Assembly: GCF_900176145.1 (NCBI RefSeq)
Contig: NZ_FWWY01000001.1
Span: forward strand, 1,225,819 to 1,289,818
Length of the DNA: 64,000 nucleotides
Source of the DNA: Sulfobacillus thermosulfidooxidans DSM 9293
GTDB taxonomy: Bacteria > Bacillota > Sulfobacillia > Sulfobacillales > Sulfobacillaceae
Direction of reading: 5' to 3'
Position 1 is the first letter of the stretch; each line of letters begins with the position of its first letter. This document shows, piece after piece, positions 18,837 to 28,212 of this stretch. The notes beneath the pieces are model-generated. The model ran no database searches. It was not told the origin of the DNA and was given only the letters and a program-made list of their open reading frames with translations. The translations under genes and the position numbers were made by a program.

Positions 18837-19505
18837 TTATTTCATTCCAAATACAGCGTAATCTTGTGGACCGTAGAGCCATTGATTGAGGGCGTGCACC
18901 TGAGGAGAATTCACGGGCAATTGCATGTGCTCAGGAACAGACGCGAAGAATTCTACTGTTACTGGTTCAAAACCCGCTTGCTCAACCATAAATTTCAATA
19001 AATCTGGAGGCAATGGCAATGTATGAGTTGGGTCATATGCAAAATGGTTCCATGCCCATACGGACGATACGTTGACCGTCTCAAGAATCAACAGCCCTCC
19101 GGTACTTAATGCATTGTACGCGAGATTGATAGCTTCCCAGACTAAAGGAGCAGACCAGTGTTCTACTACTTGGAACGCTGTGACTACCGATAATGAATCG
19201 GCGGGCCGATTTCGAAGATATTTTATCGCGTCTTCACAATGAACGGTAAGGCCTTGTTCGATGAGGCGTTGAGCTTGCAAAGGGTTTAATTCGATGCCAA
19301 TGGCCGGAATATGGGCTTCATGCAATATTGTCAACCATTCTCCTCGACCAGAACCGATATCCAAAACCGGTTTTTGCAACGAGTCATAAATTGCCTGAAC
19401 TTTACCCTTATAGCGGCGTTCTTGAACTTGTTTGATAGACTCCACTGACCCGCGAAATTTATCGGCATGTCGATCCATGAATTCATTCCACGAAATGCTC
19501 ATCAT
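18837..19505 (-). CDS. SAM-dependent methyltransferase
   Basis: 222 residues from ATG 19505 (AAGGGACGGG upstream); upstream codons are rejected as N-terminal extension. Class I Rossmann methyltransferase: motif I VLDIGSGRGEW (~48), GIELNPLQA acidic loop, and post-motif AFQVVEHW then GGLLILETVN. The type resembles methyltransferases of polysaccharide or lipid modification (LETVN..W.W..F..DPTH is common there). The substrate cannot be told. It stands alone on its strand. Confidence 0.8.
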   Translation of the reverse strand: MMSISWNEFMDRHADKFRGSVESIKQVQERRYKGKVQAIYDSLQKPVLDIGSGRGEWLTILHEAHIPAIGIELNPLQAQRLIEQGLTVHCEDAIKYLRNRPADSLSVVTAFQVVEHWSAPLVWEAINLAYNALSTGGLLILETVNVSSVWAWNHFAYDPTHTLPLPPDLLKFMVEQAGFEPVTVEFFASVPEHMQLPVNSPQVHALNQWLYGPQDYAVFGMK

Positions 19506-19846
19506 ATCCCGTCCCTTGATTGGTATATGCCCTATTATAGGCACCTCATACGACCCGTTTCTAATCAATAAGGAGGAAAAGGTTATTTTTCTTGGAAATT
19601 CCTTGTCGTAATCGATTCCCCGCACTTGAACTTGACTACGTTAGTATTGATTAGGCGGGGTGTGAGCATATTCGCTCAGGGGCCATCCGATGATGTACAG
19701 ATGATCCATGAAAGTTTCTTTAAACCCATGCGGCAATGCCGATTGTTGGATTCGACATGGAGCTATGGACCGCAATTCTAACCCAGACTCTTATTAGAAA
19801 AATAGGGTGACCGAAAACGCGTGGCGCAACTCTAGCGCCGAAGTCT

Positions 19847-20905
19847 TTACACATAATGACTAAGTATGAGGCGCAGCATGTTCCAGAAATTCTTTGTCTT
19901 TTCGCCGGAAAAATAGCCGGGCCAGGGACTAAAGACCACGAGCACAGGGGAATGCAGAACGTGATGAGGATTTATCGGCCATAGCCCCACCGCACGGGGG
20001 GATACAAAGGGGGGGCGATGAACGCTGTCGGGACTGGCAGATGGGAGGTTGCGGAATATAACCTGTCCTTCGCTTCGGGTTTGGTGAATTAGGGAATCAA
20101 TGTCTAAAGACTCCGGGACACGGCGGGGTATAGCGCCAGCAAGGACGTGCCCCGTGTGGTAGGAATCTTGTTCATCCACTAACACGATGCCAGTAAGCTG
20201 TTCACGCTGCTGGAGTTCACGGAATATCTCGCGAAGATCTGTGGATATCCCTGGCGCCGGACTAAAAGAGGTGATGTGGGCAAGAGTTCTGGCTAGGACA
20301 TCCCAGCGCCAAGTGTCCATCCCTTGATAGGCTTGCCACTGAAGATGCAAGCCTCTAATTAACCGCTTAGTGATTAACAAGCGAAGACTGTGATGTTCCC
20401 ATGAGTTGTCAGGCAAGATGCGCTGCAACGTTTGCCATTCCAGCTGAAAGAATTTCAGCATAATGTGTGCAGGCCATCCTTCTACGAATAAGGCTTTTCC
20501 ACGCTGAAGTCCTACAGCTTGTCCTGGTGAAGAAGGAAATGGGGATGACAAAAGGTGCTGCAAGTAGTCCCGGTGACGATTTTTAAGGAATTCAAAATCG
20601 GACGGTGTCAAATCATGGCCCATGGCATTGATTGCATGATCGATTTGGATAGTGTTGTAACAAAATTCGACCGCCTCATGAATATATTGGTCCCTCAAAT
20701 GACCATTCCACATATCCCATAAATTCGTAGGATTTGGACCGTGATGGTCTTCTACATGGTTGACCAAAGCTGGGCTATCTTCACAATGGGTAAAAAGATC
20801 CATGGCAGCTGTCGTTAGTTCCCTCTTCATCCGGTCTAAAATCTCTTCGACCTGTTCAATGGATTCAAGTAATAACGTTTGTAACGGCATCGGATATACG
20901 CTCAT
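19847..20905 (-). CDS. Stand-alone sensor protein (globin-like plus GAF-like)
   Basis: 352 residues. Residues ~1-130 are helical with HRDYLQHLLSSPF, ~135-210 helical (EWQTLQRIL), ~230-350 GAF-like (REQLTGIVLVDEQDSY, GLWPINP, LVVFSPWPGYF). The order and spacing mirror the N-terminal half of the broken cyclase at 10797-12834, but no GGDEF or other output domain follows before the stop. Inference: a sensor partner working by protein contact, or a cyclase that has lost its output. Exact fold is uncertain. Confidence 0.55.
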   Translation of the reverse strand: MSVYPMPLQTLLLESIEQVEEILDRMKRELTTAAMDLFTHCEDSPALVNHVEDHHGPNPTNLWDMWNGHLRDQYIHEAVEFCYNTIQIDHAINAMGHDLTPSDFEFLKNRHRDYLQHLLSSPFPSSPGQAVGLQRGKALFVEGWPAHIMLKFFQLEWQTLQRILPDNSWEHHSLRLLITKRLIRGLHLQWQAYQGMDTWRWDVLARTLAHITSFSPAPGISTDLREIFRELQQREQLTGIVLVDEQDSYHTGHVLAGAIPRRVPESLDIDSLIHQTRSEGQVIFRNLPSASPDSVHRPPFVSPRAVGLWPINPHHVLHSPVLVVFSPWPGYFSGEKTKNFWNMLRLILSHYV

Positions 20906-21641
20906 AAGACATCCCTGTTGTATGTGACATTGCCCGAAACAATGGGTGAAATTATAAGTTTCTTCCCTTTTATGTGGGTGCTTGTAACATCAAGAAATTT
21001 TTTGTTCTCACATATTCTCTATGATCTTCTCTTTACTACGTTTCGTAAAATTTCTCTCCGCTATGATTCCCACTACTGTCACCATAATCGGTGGGTATGT
21101 CGGGTTTGTTACATGGTTATGACAATAATTGAGCGAGATGTTACACCATGGTGGATGGTGATACCAAAAAGCCATTCAGTTATCGTGCGGAAACGACTTA
21201 CTACCGAATCCCCGGGAAGAGAGACATTAATATCCCTTTGGAAGTCTTTTGCAAAAACCCAGTGTTTGTCTCAAAGACCCAGGTTACGTGAGCCGAAAAG
21301 GAATAAAAGACAGCTGGACAGTCCACACGATGTGATTTCGTGATTCGCCTCTGTATTGTGACTGGCGAACTTTCTCAGTCGATAAGCTCTTTTAGTGAAA
21401 ACTCAAAGATTTATGCGTTCAAAATCATGGGATTTGACGCAGTCATGGAGGATGATCTTGTTCCATCGTTTACCCTATAGGTGACAGGGTTCGACGATTT
21501 CCGCAAGGACAAATCGTCATTCATAAGGCTCACCCTTTTTCTAGCGAACTCATGTTGTCAAATGTGTGTCATTCCCCCGTAGCACAGAGGAAATCATTCC
21601 TTGTTATTTTGAGGAAGCAAGAATGTTAGGAGAATGTTGAG
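20906..21641. other. Long divergent intergenic region
   Basis: 736 bp between the sensor gene and the response regulator. Possible frames lack ribosome sites and known motifs. It holds a hairpin at 21493-21518 and the AGGAGAATG ribosome site of the regulator. Confidence 0.5.
21493..21518 (+). other. Hairpin with GCAA tetraloop in the regulator leader
   Basis: GACGATTTCC-GCAA-GG-AC-AAATCGTC: 10 bp of stem closed by a GNRA loop with a two-base bulge, 124 bases before the start at 21642. A possible structured leader element; no riboswitch family recognised. Confidence 0.4.
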
Positions 21642-22376
21642 ATGGCGGGACAACAAAGTATCAACATTTTAGTTGTGGCAGAAAGAGAACGTGACCGTCT
21701 CACCTGGTCTGCCGCGTTGGAGCATTTTGGACTGACGGTGATCCATGTTGCCACAGGGCACGACGGCATTCGCGAATTACGCCAAGGTGGGATTGATGTC
21801 GTCATCTTGGAACGCCGCATTTCTGATCCGCATGGGCTGATTGTCTGTCAGGAAATGCGGCGCCATTCTGCTACACCGATTGTGATGATTGCCGATACTT
21901 TCGACGAATGGGATGAAGTGGCGGCTTTTCGGATGGGTGCTAGTGACTATCTGACCAAACCTGTGGCTATTGGACGCTTACTATCGCGCATTTACCGGCT
22001 TGCACGGGCAGGGCCGCACATTGCCGATGCGGCACGTGATGCGGATGAGTTCCTGGTTTATCTGGACCAACAAATTGTGTCATTTAAAGGACACGAATTG
22101 ACGTTGTCGGCCCGGGAAACCAAGTTATTGGAAGTGCTCTTTAAGGCCCCCAAAGTCATTCTGACCCGGGAGAGTCTCTTAGATCAAGTCTGGGGTTTGG
22201 AATCGTTAGATTTGGAAGTGCGCACGGTTGATGTCGCCATTGCCCGTTTGCGAAAAAAACTTCAAGACCATTTTTCTATTAATCCGATTGAAACCGTTAT
22301 CGGCACGGGCTATCGGTATCGATCGGACGTCTTGCGGGTACGGTTTGTGACATCCCAGGAGGTGATCTCGTCATGA
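21642..22376 (+). CDS. OmpR-type response regulator with atypical receiver
   Basis: 244 residues: receiver (1-118) and winged-helix DNA-binding domain (~140-235, LSARETKLLEVLFKAP, VRTVDVAIARLRKKL, VIGTGYRY). The receiver lacks its phosphorylation chemistry. The N-terminal acidic pair reads AERE (residues 11-14), and the phospho-acceptor is Glu57 (VVILERRI) in place of Asp. The switch Lys106 in YLTKP is kept. Glu here often mimics phosphorylation, so it may be constitutively on (inference). It overlaps the next gene by 4 bases (ATGA), so the two work together. Confidence 0.87.
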   Translation: MAGQQSINILVVAERERDRLTWSAALEHFGLTVIHVATGHDGIRELRQGGIDVVILERRISDPHGLIVCQEMRRHSATPIVMIADTFDEWDEVAAFRMGASDYLTKPVAIGRLLSRIYRLARAGPHIADAARDADEFLVYLDQQIVSFKGHELTLSARETKLLEVLFKAPKVILTRESLLDQVWGLESLDLEVRTVDVAIARLRKKLQDHFSINPIETVIGTGYRYRSDVLRVRFVTSQEVISS

Positions 22377-23590
22377 ACGATAAATTATGGGATCCAAGTC
22401 GCGCACGATTTCAAACGCGTGCACGCATCTTGCTACACCATTTAACCCTACTGAAAAATCTTTGGACCTTGGGCCCTATGACCGAACGCGAAGTCCGAAC
22501 ATTATGGTTTTATTTATTTCAACTCGCGGGAACGGGAGTGGCCTTAGACTATTCTGACATTATTCCAGGAGCCCGCGGATTTTTAGAGTGGGTTCAAGAA
22601 ACCGTTAGGCAAGGCAGCATGAGAGGAGAGGAATTTCAACAACGCTTGGATCAATTTCTTGAGATACCCCGTCACCTGATTGCGGGTCAAGAAATGGCAC
22701 CGGAGTCTTCCGCTCAGGTGGTGTGGGGAGATCGCCTTGTCGTTGTGGATAATAAGCCTACGCTGTTGTGGGAAAAGGCTCTCCGTCAACATGCGGTTTC
22801 TATTTTCACGATGCCGTTTTCTCCAACCCAGGTATTGCGCACAGCACGAATCATGCGTCCTCACATGATTCTATTAAACGCTGCCAGCCCTGTGCGTGAA
22901 CTCGAGTCATTGTGTGCTGTTTTACGTGACGACCGCCGGTTAGACGGAACCGCAGTCTATCTCTATGTGCGTGCGGAACAAAGCGAACTGCCCGCGAAAC
23001 TCTTGCGTCATATTGATGGACTTATCACCGATTACGAACGTTCTGAGTCCATGGCTGCCCAGATTCTTGGGATCTTGGCGCGGGTCAATCAACGCCGGGA
23101 ATCAAGTATTTGGGATCCGTATACGGATCTTTATTCTCTGGCGTATTTGCGAGAACGGTTAGAAGAAGAAATACTGCGGCAGCAACGGCAACCAACACGC
23201 TTAGGCATTATTGCTCTCACGTGGGATCCGCGAAGTGTCCATACGATGGATGAGGAACCTGGTCGAACCTATCTGATTATCCGGCGTCTGGCCGAGTATT
23301 TACAGTCTCAGATTCGGCGTTCAGATGTCGTCGCGTACGACGGGATGGGGCGATTTTATTTAGTGCTTTTCGAGGCTAATCGCCGGGTGATATCCGAGCG
23401 AACGAAAATGATACAACAACAAATTCGTACTGAGACCGACATGGGGCTTGGGTCTTTGCTCACAGGCATGGCTTTGGCACCCGATCATGGTAACGTTCCC
23501 GAAGATTTATTTACCCATGCCGACCGCGCTTTATGGGACGAATTAGAACAGGCTACGGTTCCGTCCTCGTTATCAACGTTATCTCCCTAA
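22373..23590 (+). CDS. Degenerate HPt-receiver-GGDEF protein
   Basis: 405 residues. Residues ~35-100 resemble an HPt domain (LFQLAGTGVALDYSDI), but Phe49 sits where the phospho-His should be. Residues ~120-232 resemble a receiver (RLVVVDNKPTLLWEKAL) with Asn169 in place of the phospho-Asp. Residues ~245-395 are a GGDEF fold (DPYTDLYSLAYLRERL) whose signature is GMGRF (324-328), so no cyclase activity is expected. All three modules keep their fold and none keeps its chemistry. Coupled to the atypical regulator upstream. Likely a scaffold or c-di-GMP/GTP-independent adaptor (inference). Confidence 0.75.
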   Translation: MNDKLWDPSRARFQTRARILLHHLTLLKNLWTLGPMTEREVRTLWFYLFQLAGTGVALDYSDIIPGARGFLEWVQETVRQGSMRGEEFQQRLDQFLEIPRHLIAGQEMAPESSAQVVWGDRLVVVDNKPTLLWEKALRQHAVSIFTMPFSPTQVLRTARIMRPHMILLNAASPVRELESLCAVLRDDRRLDGTAVYLYVRAEQSELPAKLLRHIDGLITDYERSESMAAQILGILARVNQRRESSIWDPYTDLYSLAYLRERLEEEILRQQRQPTRLGIIALTWDPRSVHTMDEEPGRTYLIIRRLAEYLQSQIRRSDVVAYDGMGRFYLVLFEANRRVISERTKMIQQQIRTETDMGLGSLLTGMALAPDHGNVPEDLFTHADRALWDELEQATVPSSLSTLSP

Positions 23591-23793
23591 AGGGTTTTTT
23601 GTGAGGTTGTCGGACCTTGTTGTGAAGAGGTTTCCTCTAGGCAATTTACCAGATGAATTAGAGATACGTGAATGAAAAGAGGTGGTGTACCCAGCACATT
23701 TTGGCTCTCTTTTATTTGAGCCAATTACGGTGACGGAGACGAAGAAGTCTTAAGGTGACAATTCCCAAGCGGCACATGATAAGGAGTTTGACA

Positions 23794-25467
23794 ATGATAG
23801 AAGATTTTACCATGACAATACTCATGAATATGACCGATGGTGTCTATCTAGTAGATCCAGAGTCAAAGCGTCTGGTTTTTGGCAATCCTGTCCTTTTAAC
23901 AATGCTGGGTTATGGAAAGGATGAACTGAAGGAATTAACCATCTACGATCTGATTGTGAGTGACAAGGATCGGATTGATTCTTACCTGCAGCGGGCCTTT
24001 AAGAAATGTCGCCTGCATATTCGCGAGGGAGTGTTCCGCCATAAAATCGGAACGTTAAAGAAACTGGAAATTCACGCCACTCCATGTTGGGGACATGATC
24101 AATCATTGTTGTTCGTGCTCGTTAGAGAAGTGACAGGCAATGTGGATGCATCTAGTACTCCCTCTTCTTTTCAAAAGGCAGGGGAATACGACCGAGATCC
24201 ATTAACTGGCTTGATGACACGCTGGGCTTTTCAACAAAAAATCCAAGAAAGCCTAGGCACTACAACCCAGGGAACCTTATTTTGGTTGGACATTTCCCAT
24301 TTTGTGGATATCAACAAGGATCACGGCTTTTTAATGGGGGATAGCATCCTGAAAATGTTCGCCGAGCGGCTGCAACATAGTCTCCAAGGTGACGCCATAA
24401 TGGCACGGATTGCCGATGATGAATTTGCGTTATGGTCCCCTTATGACCGGGACGCATTGATGGTCGCCCACACCATCCTTCATGCGGTGACCCGTCCTTA
24501 CCTCGTCGATGATGATTTTCTCCGTTTAACCGTGTCTATGGGGGTTGTGCGCTATCCTGAAGATGGCGTCCATGTTGACGCCTTGTTCAGCCATGCGTTA
24601 GAAGCCTTGTGCCAGGCCAAAGAGGTTGTGGGGAACACCATTTGTTCGTTTGATGCGCAATATCATCAAGACAATTTGCTGCGGGTCAGCTTGAAGAGTC
24701 AAATTCCCAAGGCTCTTGAAAATCAGGAATTTCGCTTGGTTTATCAACCCCAGATTGACATCCAGACGAAAACATTGATTGGTATGGAAGCGCTGGCCCG
24801 CTGGGAAATGCAAAGAGGCACGATGGTGCCGCCTGGTCAGTTTATTCCCATTATGGAACAAATGGGATTGATTGGCGCATTTGGCACATGGGTTATGAAA
24901 ACCGCCTGTGTCCAAAACAAAACCTGGCAAAATGCCGGATTAAGGGCCATTAAAATGGCTGTGAATGTCTCAGCCCAACAGTTTTCCGACAATCAGTTGA
25001 TGGCGGCGGTTGAAGAAGCATTGGCTGTGAGTGGATTAGATCCGCAGTGGATTGAGCTCGAAATTACAGAAGGTACAGCCATGCAAGATATTGAGCGAAC
25101 GCGAGCTGTACTACGAGATTTGAAAAATGTTGGGATCAATGTGGTCCTGGATGATTTCGGGACGGGATTCTCATCGCTAGCCTATTTAAAAAATCTCCCC
25201 TTGGATGGTTTAAAAATCGATCTGAGCTTTATTCAACAACTTCCCCATAGTGCCACCGATAGAGCGATTGTGATCGCGATTCTTAAGATGGCCAAGGTTC
25301 TCAATCTATACGTGATTGCGGAAGGAGTAGAGACTGCAGCGCAACTTGACTTCTTACAAGATGAAGGCTGTGACATGGCACAGGGGTACTTCATTAGCCC
25401 TCCGAAACCGGCTCGGGACCTAGAACCGTTGTGGGATGAAATGGGACAACGCTCGCAAGTACAATGA
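23794..25467 (+). CDS. PAS-GGDEF-EAL c-di-GMP phosphodiesterase
   Basis: 557 residues from ATG 23794 (AAGGAG seven bases upstream; earlier codons lack a site). PAS domain ~1-110. GGDEF ~130-290 with a degenerate signature ADDEF (207-211) and LDISHFVDINKDHG. EAL ~305-550 with MEALARW (332), MAVNVSAQQ, LEITEG, VLDDFGTGFSSL, LKIDLSFI, AEGVET and AQGYFISPP, all catalytic residues present. Expected activity: hydrolysis of c-di-GMP, with the dead GGDEF as a possible GTP-binding control domain. Third gene of the group that starts at 21642, with a 203-bp gap. Confidence 0.9.
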   Translation: MIEDFTMTILMNMTDGVYLVDPESKRLVFGNPVLLTMLGYGKDELKELTIYDLIVSDKDRIDSYLQRAFKKCRLHIREGVFRHKIGTLKKLEIHATPCWGHDQSLLFVLVREVTGNVDASSTPSSFQKAGEYDRDPLTGLMTRWAFQQKIQESLGTTTQGTLFWLDISHFVDINKDHGFLMGDSILKMFAERLQHSLQGDAIMARIADDEFALWSPYDRDALMVAHTILHAVTRPYLVDDDFLRLTVSMGVVRYPEDGVHVDALFSHALEALCQAKEVVGNTICSFDAQYHQDNLLRVSLKSQIPKALENQEFRLVYQPQIDIQTKTLIGMEALARWEMQRGTMVPPGQFIPIMEQMGLIGAFGTWVMKTACVQNKTWQNAGLRAIKMAVNVSAQQFSDNQLMAAVEEALAVSGLDPQWIELEITEGTAMQDIERTRAVLRDLKNVGINVVLDDFGTGFSSLAYLKNLPLDGLKIDLSFIQQLPHSATDRAIVIAILKMAKVLNLYVIAEGVETAAQLDFLQDEGCDMAQGYFISPPKPARDLEPLWDEMGQRSQVQ

Positions 25468-25708
25468 GAGACCATCAACGGGGAGTGCAGGATGAACCAT
25501 GAAGAGGAGTATCAACCAGTCGCTTATGGTCAGGAGTGTCCAGCGTGAGAATTACAAAGAACATGCATGGGGAAAGAAAACGGTAAAAAGGGCATGGAGG
25601 AGGCTTTTGATTTTTGCCAGCGATTATGGTGGCCATCGACAAATGGCGCGTTTGGGAACGTGGAAGCATTTATCTATTAGATGATGATTACATGATTTAA
25701 GGAGATTA

Positions 25709-25756
25709 ATGGAAGACGTATCGCTAATGAGGTGGGTTATGTGCCAGCATGGATAG
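25709..25756 (+). CDS. Possible 15-residue leader peptide
   Basis: ATG with AAGGAG seven bases upstream and TAG at 25754. It overlaps the start of the DUF342 gene in another frame, so translation of one could feed the other. No homology can be judged. Confidence 0.3.
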   Translation: MEDVSLMRWVMCQHG

Positions 25757-26718
25757 CACGAATTCGGGACACGGTGAAAAATATGGTCCGGGGATTTCAT
25801 ACGTCATTACACCAGGTGAGTCATCTCGCCGGATTTTTGCCTGGGCGCCACGAGGCATCGGGACGGATTTGGATTGATGACGATGGTCATGTCCACGTGC
25901 AAAATCCCCGCGCACTCCATGGACTATATCCTGTCATCCTGGTTCCGCCCGCGGAAAGTGGGATTACTGTCGAAGTCAATGGACAAAAGGCCAGAGGGAA
26001 TGAAATCGTTGTGCAAGCCTCAGATCAGATTGTGATTGACACCATTCCCCAGCCACCCCTTTCCCGTTTCGACGTCCATGTCGATGACGCGGGCATGTCC
26101 GCCGTATTGACCGTAGAATATCGTATGGGACTGACTCGTCTGATTGAATCCACGGAGCCCGCAACCCGTCTGGTTATTCCGGTAAAAACTCAGATGGAAT
26201 CTCCTCGACCTATCACCGTAGAGGAGGTCCTTAGCGAGTTAAATCGTATAGGCATTCACAACGATCGTGTGGATTATGCAGCACTCCTGGATTTTGTCAA
26301 TCGACAAAAGTCAGGTTCGGTCACTGTGGCTCTAGGCATTCCGGCCGTTTCCGGCACCAGTGAATCCTATCAACCCTTGCCGCTAGAGACAAAGACTCGG
26401 TATTACCGGGGAGTGGCTGTTGATCGCCCAGAATTTGTAGAAATTGGCGAAATTATCGGGATTTTGGTTCCGGGTGAGGCTTCCCATCCCGGGATTACCG
26501 TGTGGGGTACGCCTATTCTCCCCACTCCTCCTCCTCCCAATATGTTTAAACTTGGTGATGGTGTCGAGATGATGGAACGTGGGATGCACTTGGTGGCGAC
26601 CCGTAGCGGTCGGGTTCGGTGGGAACCTGGCAGTGTGCGGGTGATTCCTGAAAAAATCCATGTAGGCCCTGTGCGAAAGACATTGACCTACGATGGGGAT
26701 TTAATCATTGAAGGAGAC
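25741..26718 (+). pseudogene. DUF342/FapA-like protein, 5' part (split by IS110)
   Basis: 326 codons from GTG 25741 (GAGG at 25730). A basic N-terminus is followed by a FapA N-terminal-like region (~30-120) and the start of the beta-helical DUF342 domain (GDGVEMMERGMHLVATRSGRV, here cut to GDGVEMMERG and RSGRV; YDGDLIIEGD). At 26718 the IS110 element begins. Joining 26718 to 28256 gives IIEGD-VQGKVTV in frame and a 604-residue protein. Family: FapA-like polymers linked to flagella, cell surface or c-di-GMP-linked functions; exact role unknown. Confidence 0.85.
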
Positions 26719-26740
26719 ACCCATGCCCCGAATTCGGGGC

Positions 26741-26976
26741 ACCCACGGATATGAAAAAAGGGAGTGAGTTGCGCTATGCTGAAGACAGCCTTCGGCCGAG
26801 ATCGGTTTCTCTCTGATGCTGCGAGCTCGCGAAGGAGACGGAGTCCGGCCTCGTTGAGCACCCCCGATTGTTGCGCTCCGTCGGCTTGCGCCGACGGGTA
26901 GCACGCACAGGAGAATTCGTCAGCGCTCCGAGGCTGCCGGAGGCCTGATTATTCTACACGCGTTGAGGTGAGTCGC
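26741..26976 (+). ncRNA. Candidate bridge RNA of the IS110 element
   Basis: Non-coding, GC-rich and able to fold: CCGTCGGC-TTGC-GCCGACGG (26878-26897) is a perfect stem-loop, and CTCCG/CGGAG forms another near 26926-26942. It holds GAAGGAGACG (26831-26840), identical over 10 bases to the rebuilt target (26710-26718 joined to 28256). It also holds CACAGGAGA (26906-26914), identical to the element's right end at 28246-28254. In IS110 systems (established for IS621) a bridge RNA has one loop that reads the target and one that reads the donor, both containing the core. The right-side guides were not found by eye. Ends of the RNA are unknown. Confidence 0.65.
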
Positions 26977-28212
26977 ATGGACTTAGAGGTTGTGGTCACT
27001 CATGGCGCCGGGTTGGACGTCCACAAGAAGGTCATTGTCGCCACGGTGTTGACGCCGACGGTGAACGAGACGCGGTCGTTTGGCACCCTCACCCCCGATC
27101 TCTTGGCGTTAGCGGATTGGCTCCAATCCTGTGGGGTCACGCACGTGGCGATGGAAGCGACCGGAGTGTATTGGAAGCCCGTGGTCAACTTGTTGGAGGC
27201 GTATCCCTTTGAGGCCGTAATGGTCGTCAATCCCCAGCACATTAAGGGCATGCCGGGGCGGAAGACCGACGTGCAGGACTCGCAGTGGATTGCCGGGTTG
27301 CTCCGGATTGGCGCGTTGAAGGCCAGCTATATTCCGCCGCGTCCGCAGCGGGAGCTGCGGGAGATCGTGCGCTATCGGACGAGCCTACAGCAAGCCCGCG
27401 CCACGGAAGCCAACCGGATCCAAAAGGTGTTGGAAGGGGCTAATGTCAAACTCGGGAGCGTCATCAGCGATGTGTTGGGCGTTACCGGCCAGCGGATTCT
27501 CGCCGCCTTGGCGGACGGCGAGACCGACCCGACGGCTCTGGCCGATTTGGCCGATCCCCGGATCCGCGCCTCCCGGGACACCCTGATCCAGGCCTTGACC
27601 GGCTTGGTGACGGCCCATCAGCGCTTGATGCTCCGCGTACAGCTCCAGCATGTGGCCTTTTTGGATCGCCAGATTGCGGCGCTGTCGGAGGAAATCGCCA
27701 CGCGCCTCGAAAATTTTGACGACGCCCTCGCCCGCTTGCAAACCATCCCTGGGGTCGAGCGTCGTACCGCCGAGATCATTATCGCCGAGATTGGGACCGA
27801 TTTGCAACGGTTCCCGTCCGCCGGGCATCTGGTCTCCTGGGCCGGCTTCAGCCCCGGACAGCACGAGAGTGCGGGGAAAGCCCGACCGACGCGCACCCGC
27901 AAGGGCAGTAAAGCGCTGCGGGCCGCCTTGACCCAAAGTGGCCACGCCGCCGGCAAGACCCGGACCTATCTGGGGGCGGTGTATCACCGCCTCGCCGGCC
28001 GCCGCGGGAAGCAACGCGCGGCTGTGGCGACGGGACGCCACATCTTGATCGCGGTGTATGCGATCTTGCGGACCCCGGGGGCTGTCTACGAAGATTTGGG
28101 CGCTACCTATTTTGATCAGCGGGATCGGCAGGCCCTGGTCCGCCGGGAAATTCGCCGGCTCGAAGCCTTGGGTTATCGGGTGCGGGTGGAGCCGACCTCG
28201 CAGGCGGGCTAA
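26977..28212 (+). CDS. IS110-family transposase (RuvC-like recombinase)
   Basis: 411 residues from ATG 26977 (GAGGTGA five bases upstream). N-terminal RuvC-like DEDD domain: GLDVHKK (Asp ~14), MEATGVYW (Glu), GRKTDVQDSQW (Asp). A central coiled helix follows. The C-terminal Tnp domain has IPGVERRTAEIIIAEIG and SAGHLVSWAGFSPG with the conserved catalytic Ser. Length and motifs are complete, so it is probably active. Known chemistry: RNA-guided recombination through a circular form. The upstream candidate bridge RNA lies directly before it. Confidence 0.94.
   Translation: MDLEVVVTHGAGLDVHKKVIVATVLTPTVNETRSFGTLTPDLLALADWLQSCGVTHVAMEATGVYWKPVVNLLEAYPFEAVMVVNPQHIKGMPGRKTDVQDSQWIAGLLRIGALKASYIPPRPQRELREIVRYRTSLQQARATEANRIQKVLEGANVKLGSVISDVLGVTGQRILAALADGETDPTALADLADPRIRASRDTLIQALTGLVTAHQRLMLRVQLQHVAFLDRQIAALSEEIATRLENFDDALARLQTIPGVERRTAEIIIAEIGTDLQRFPSAGHLVSWAGFSPGQHESAGKARPTRTRKGSKALRAALTQSGHAAGKTRTYLGAVYHRLAGRRGKQRAAVATGRHILIAVYAILRTPGAVYEDLGATYFDQRDRQALVRREIRRLEALGYRVRVEPTSQAG

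Noticed and set aside
20918-21343. 141-codon plus-strand frame in the long intergenic region
   Set aside because: Starts without a ribosome site, is rich in rare residue runs and has no recognisable fold.
20906-21641. c-di-GMP riboswitch upstream of the signalling genes
   Set aside because: Searched by eye for the GEMM-type conserved core without success; only a simple hairpin was found.
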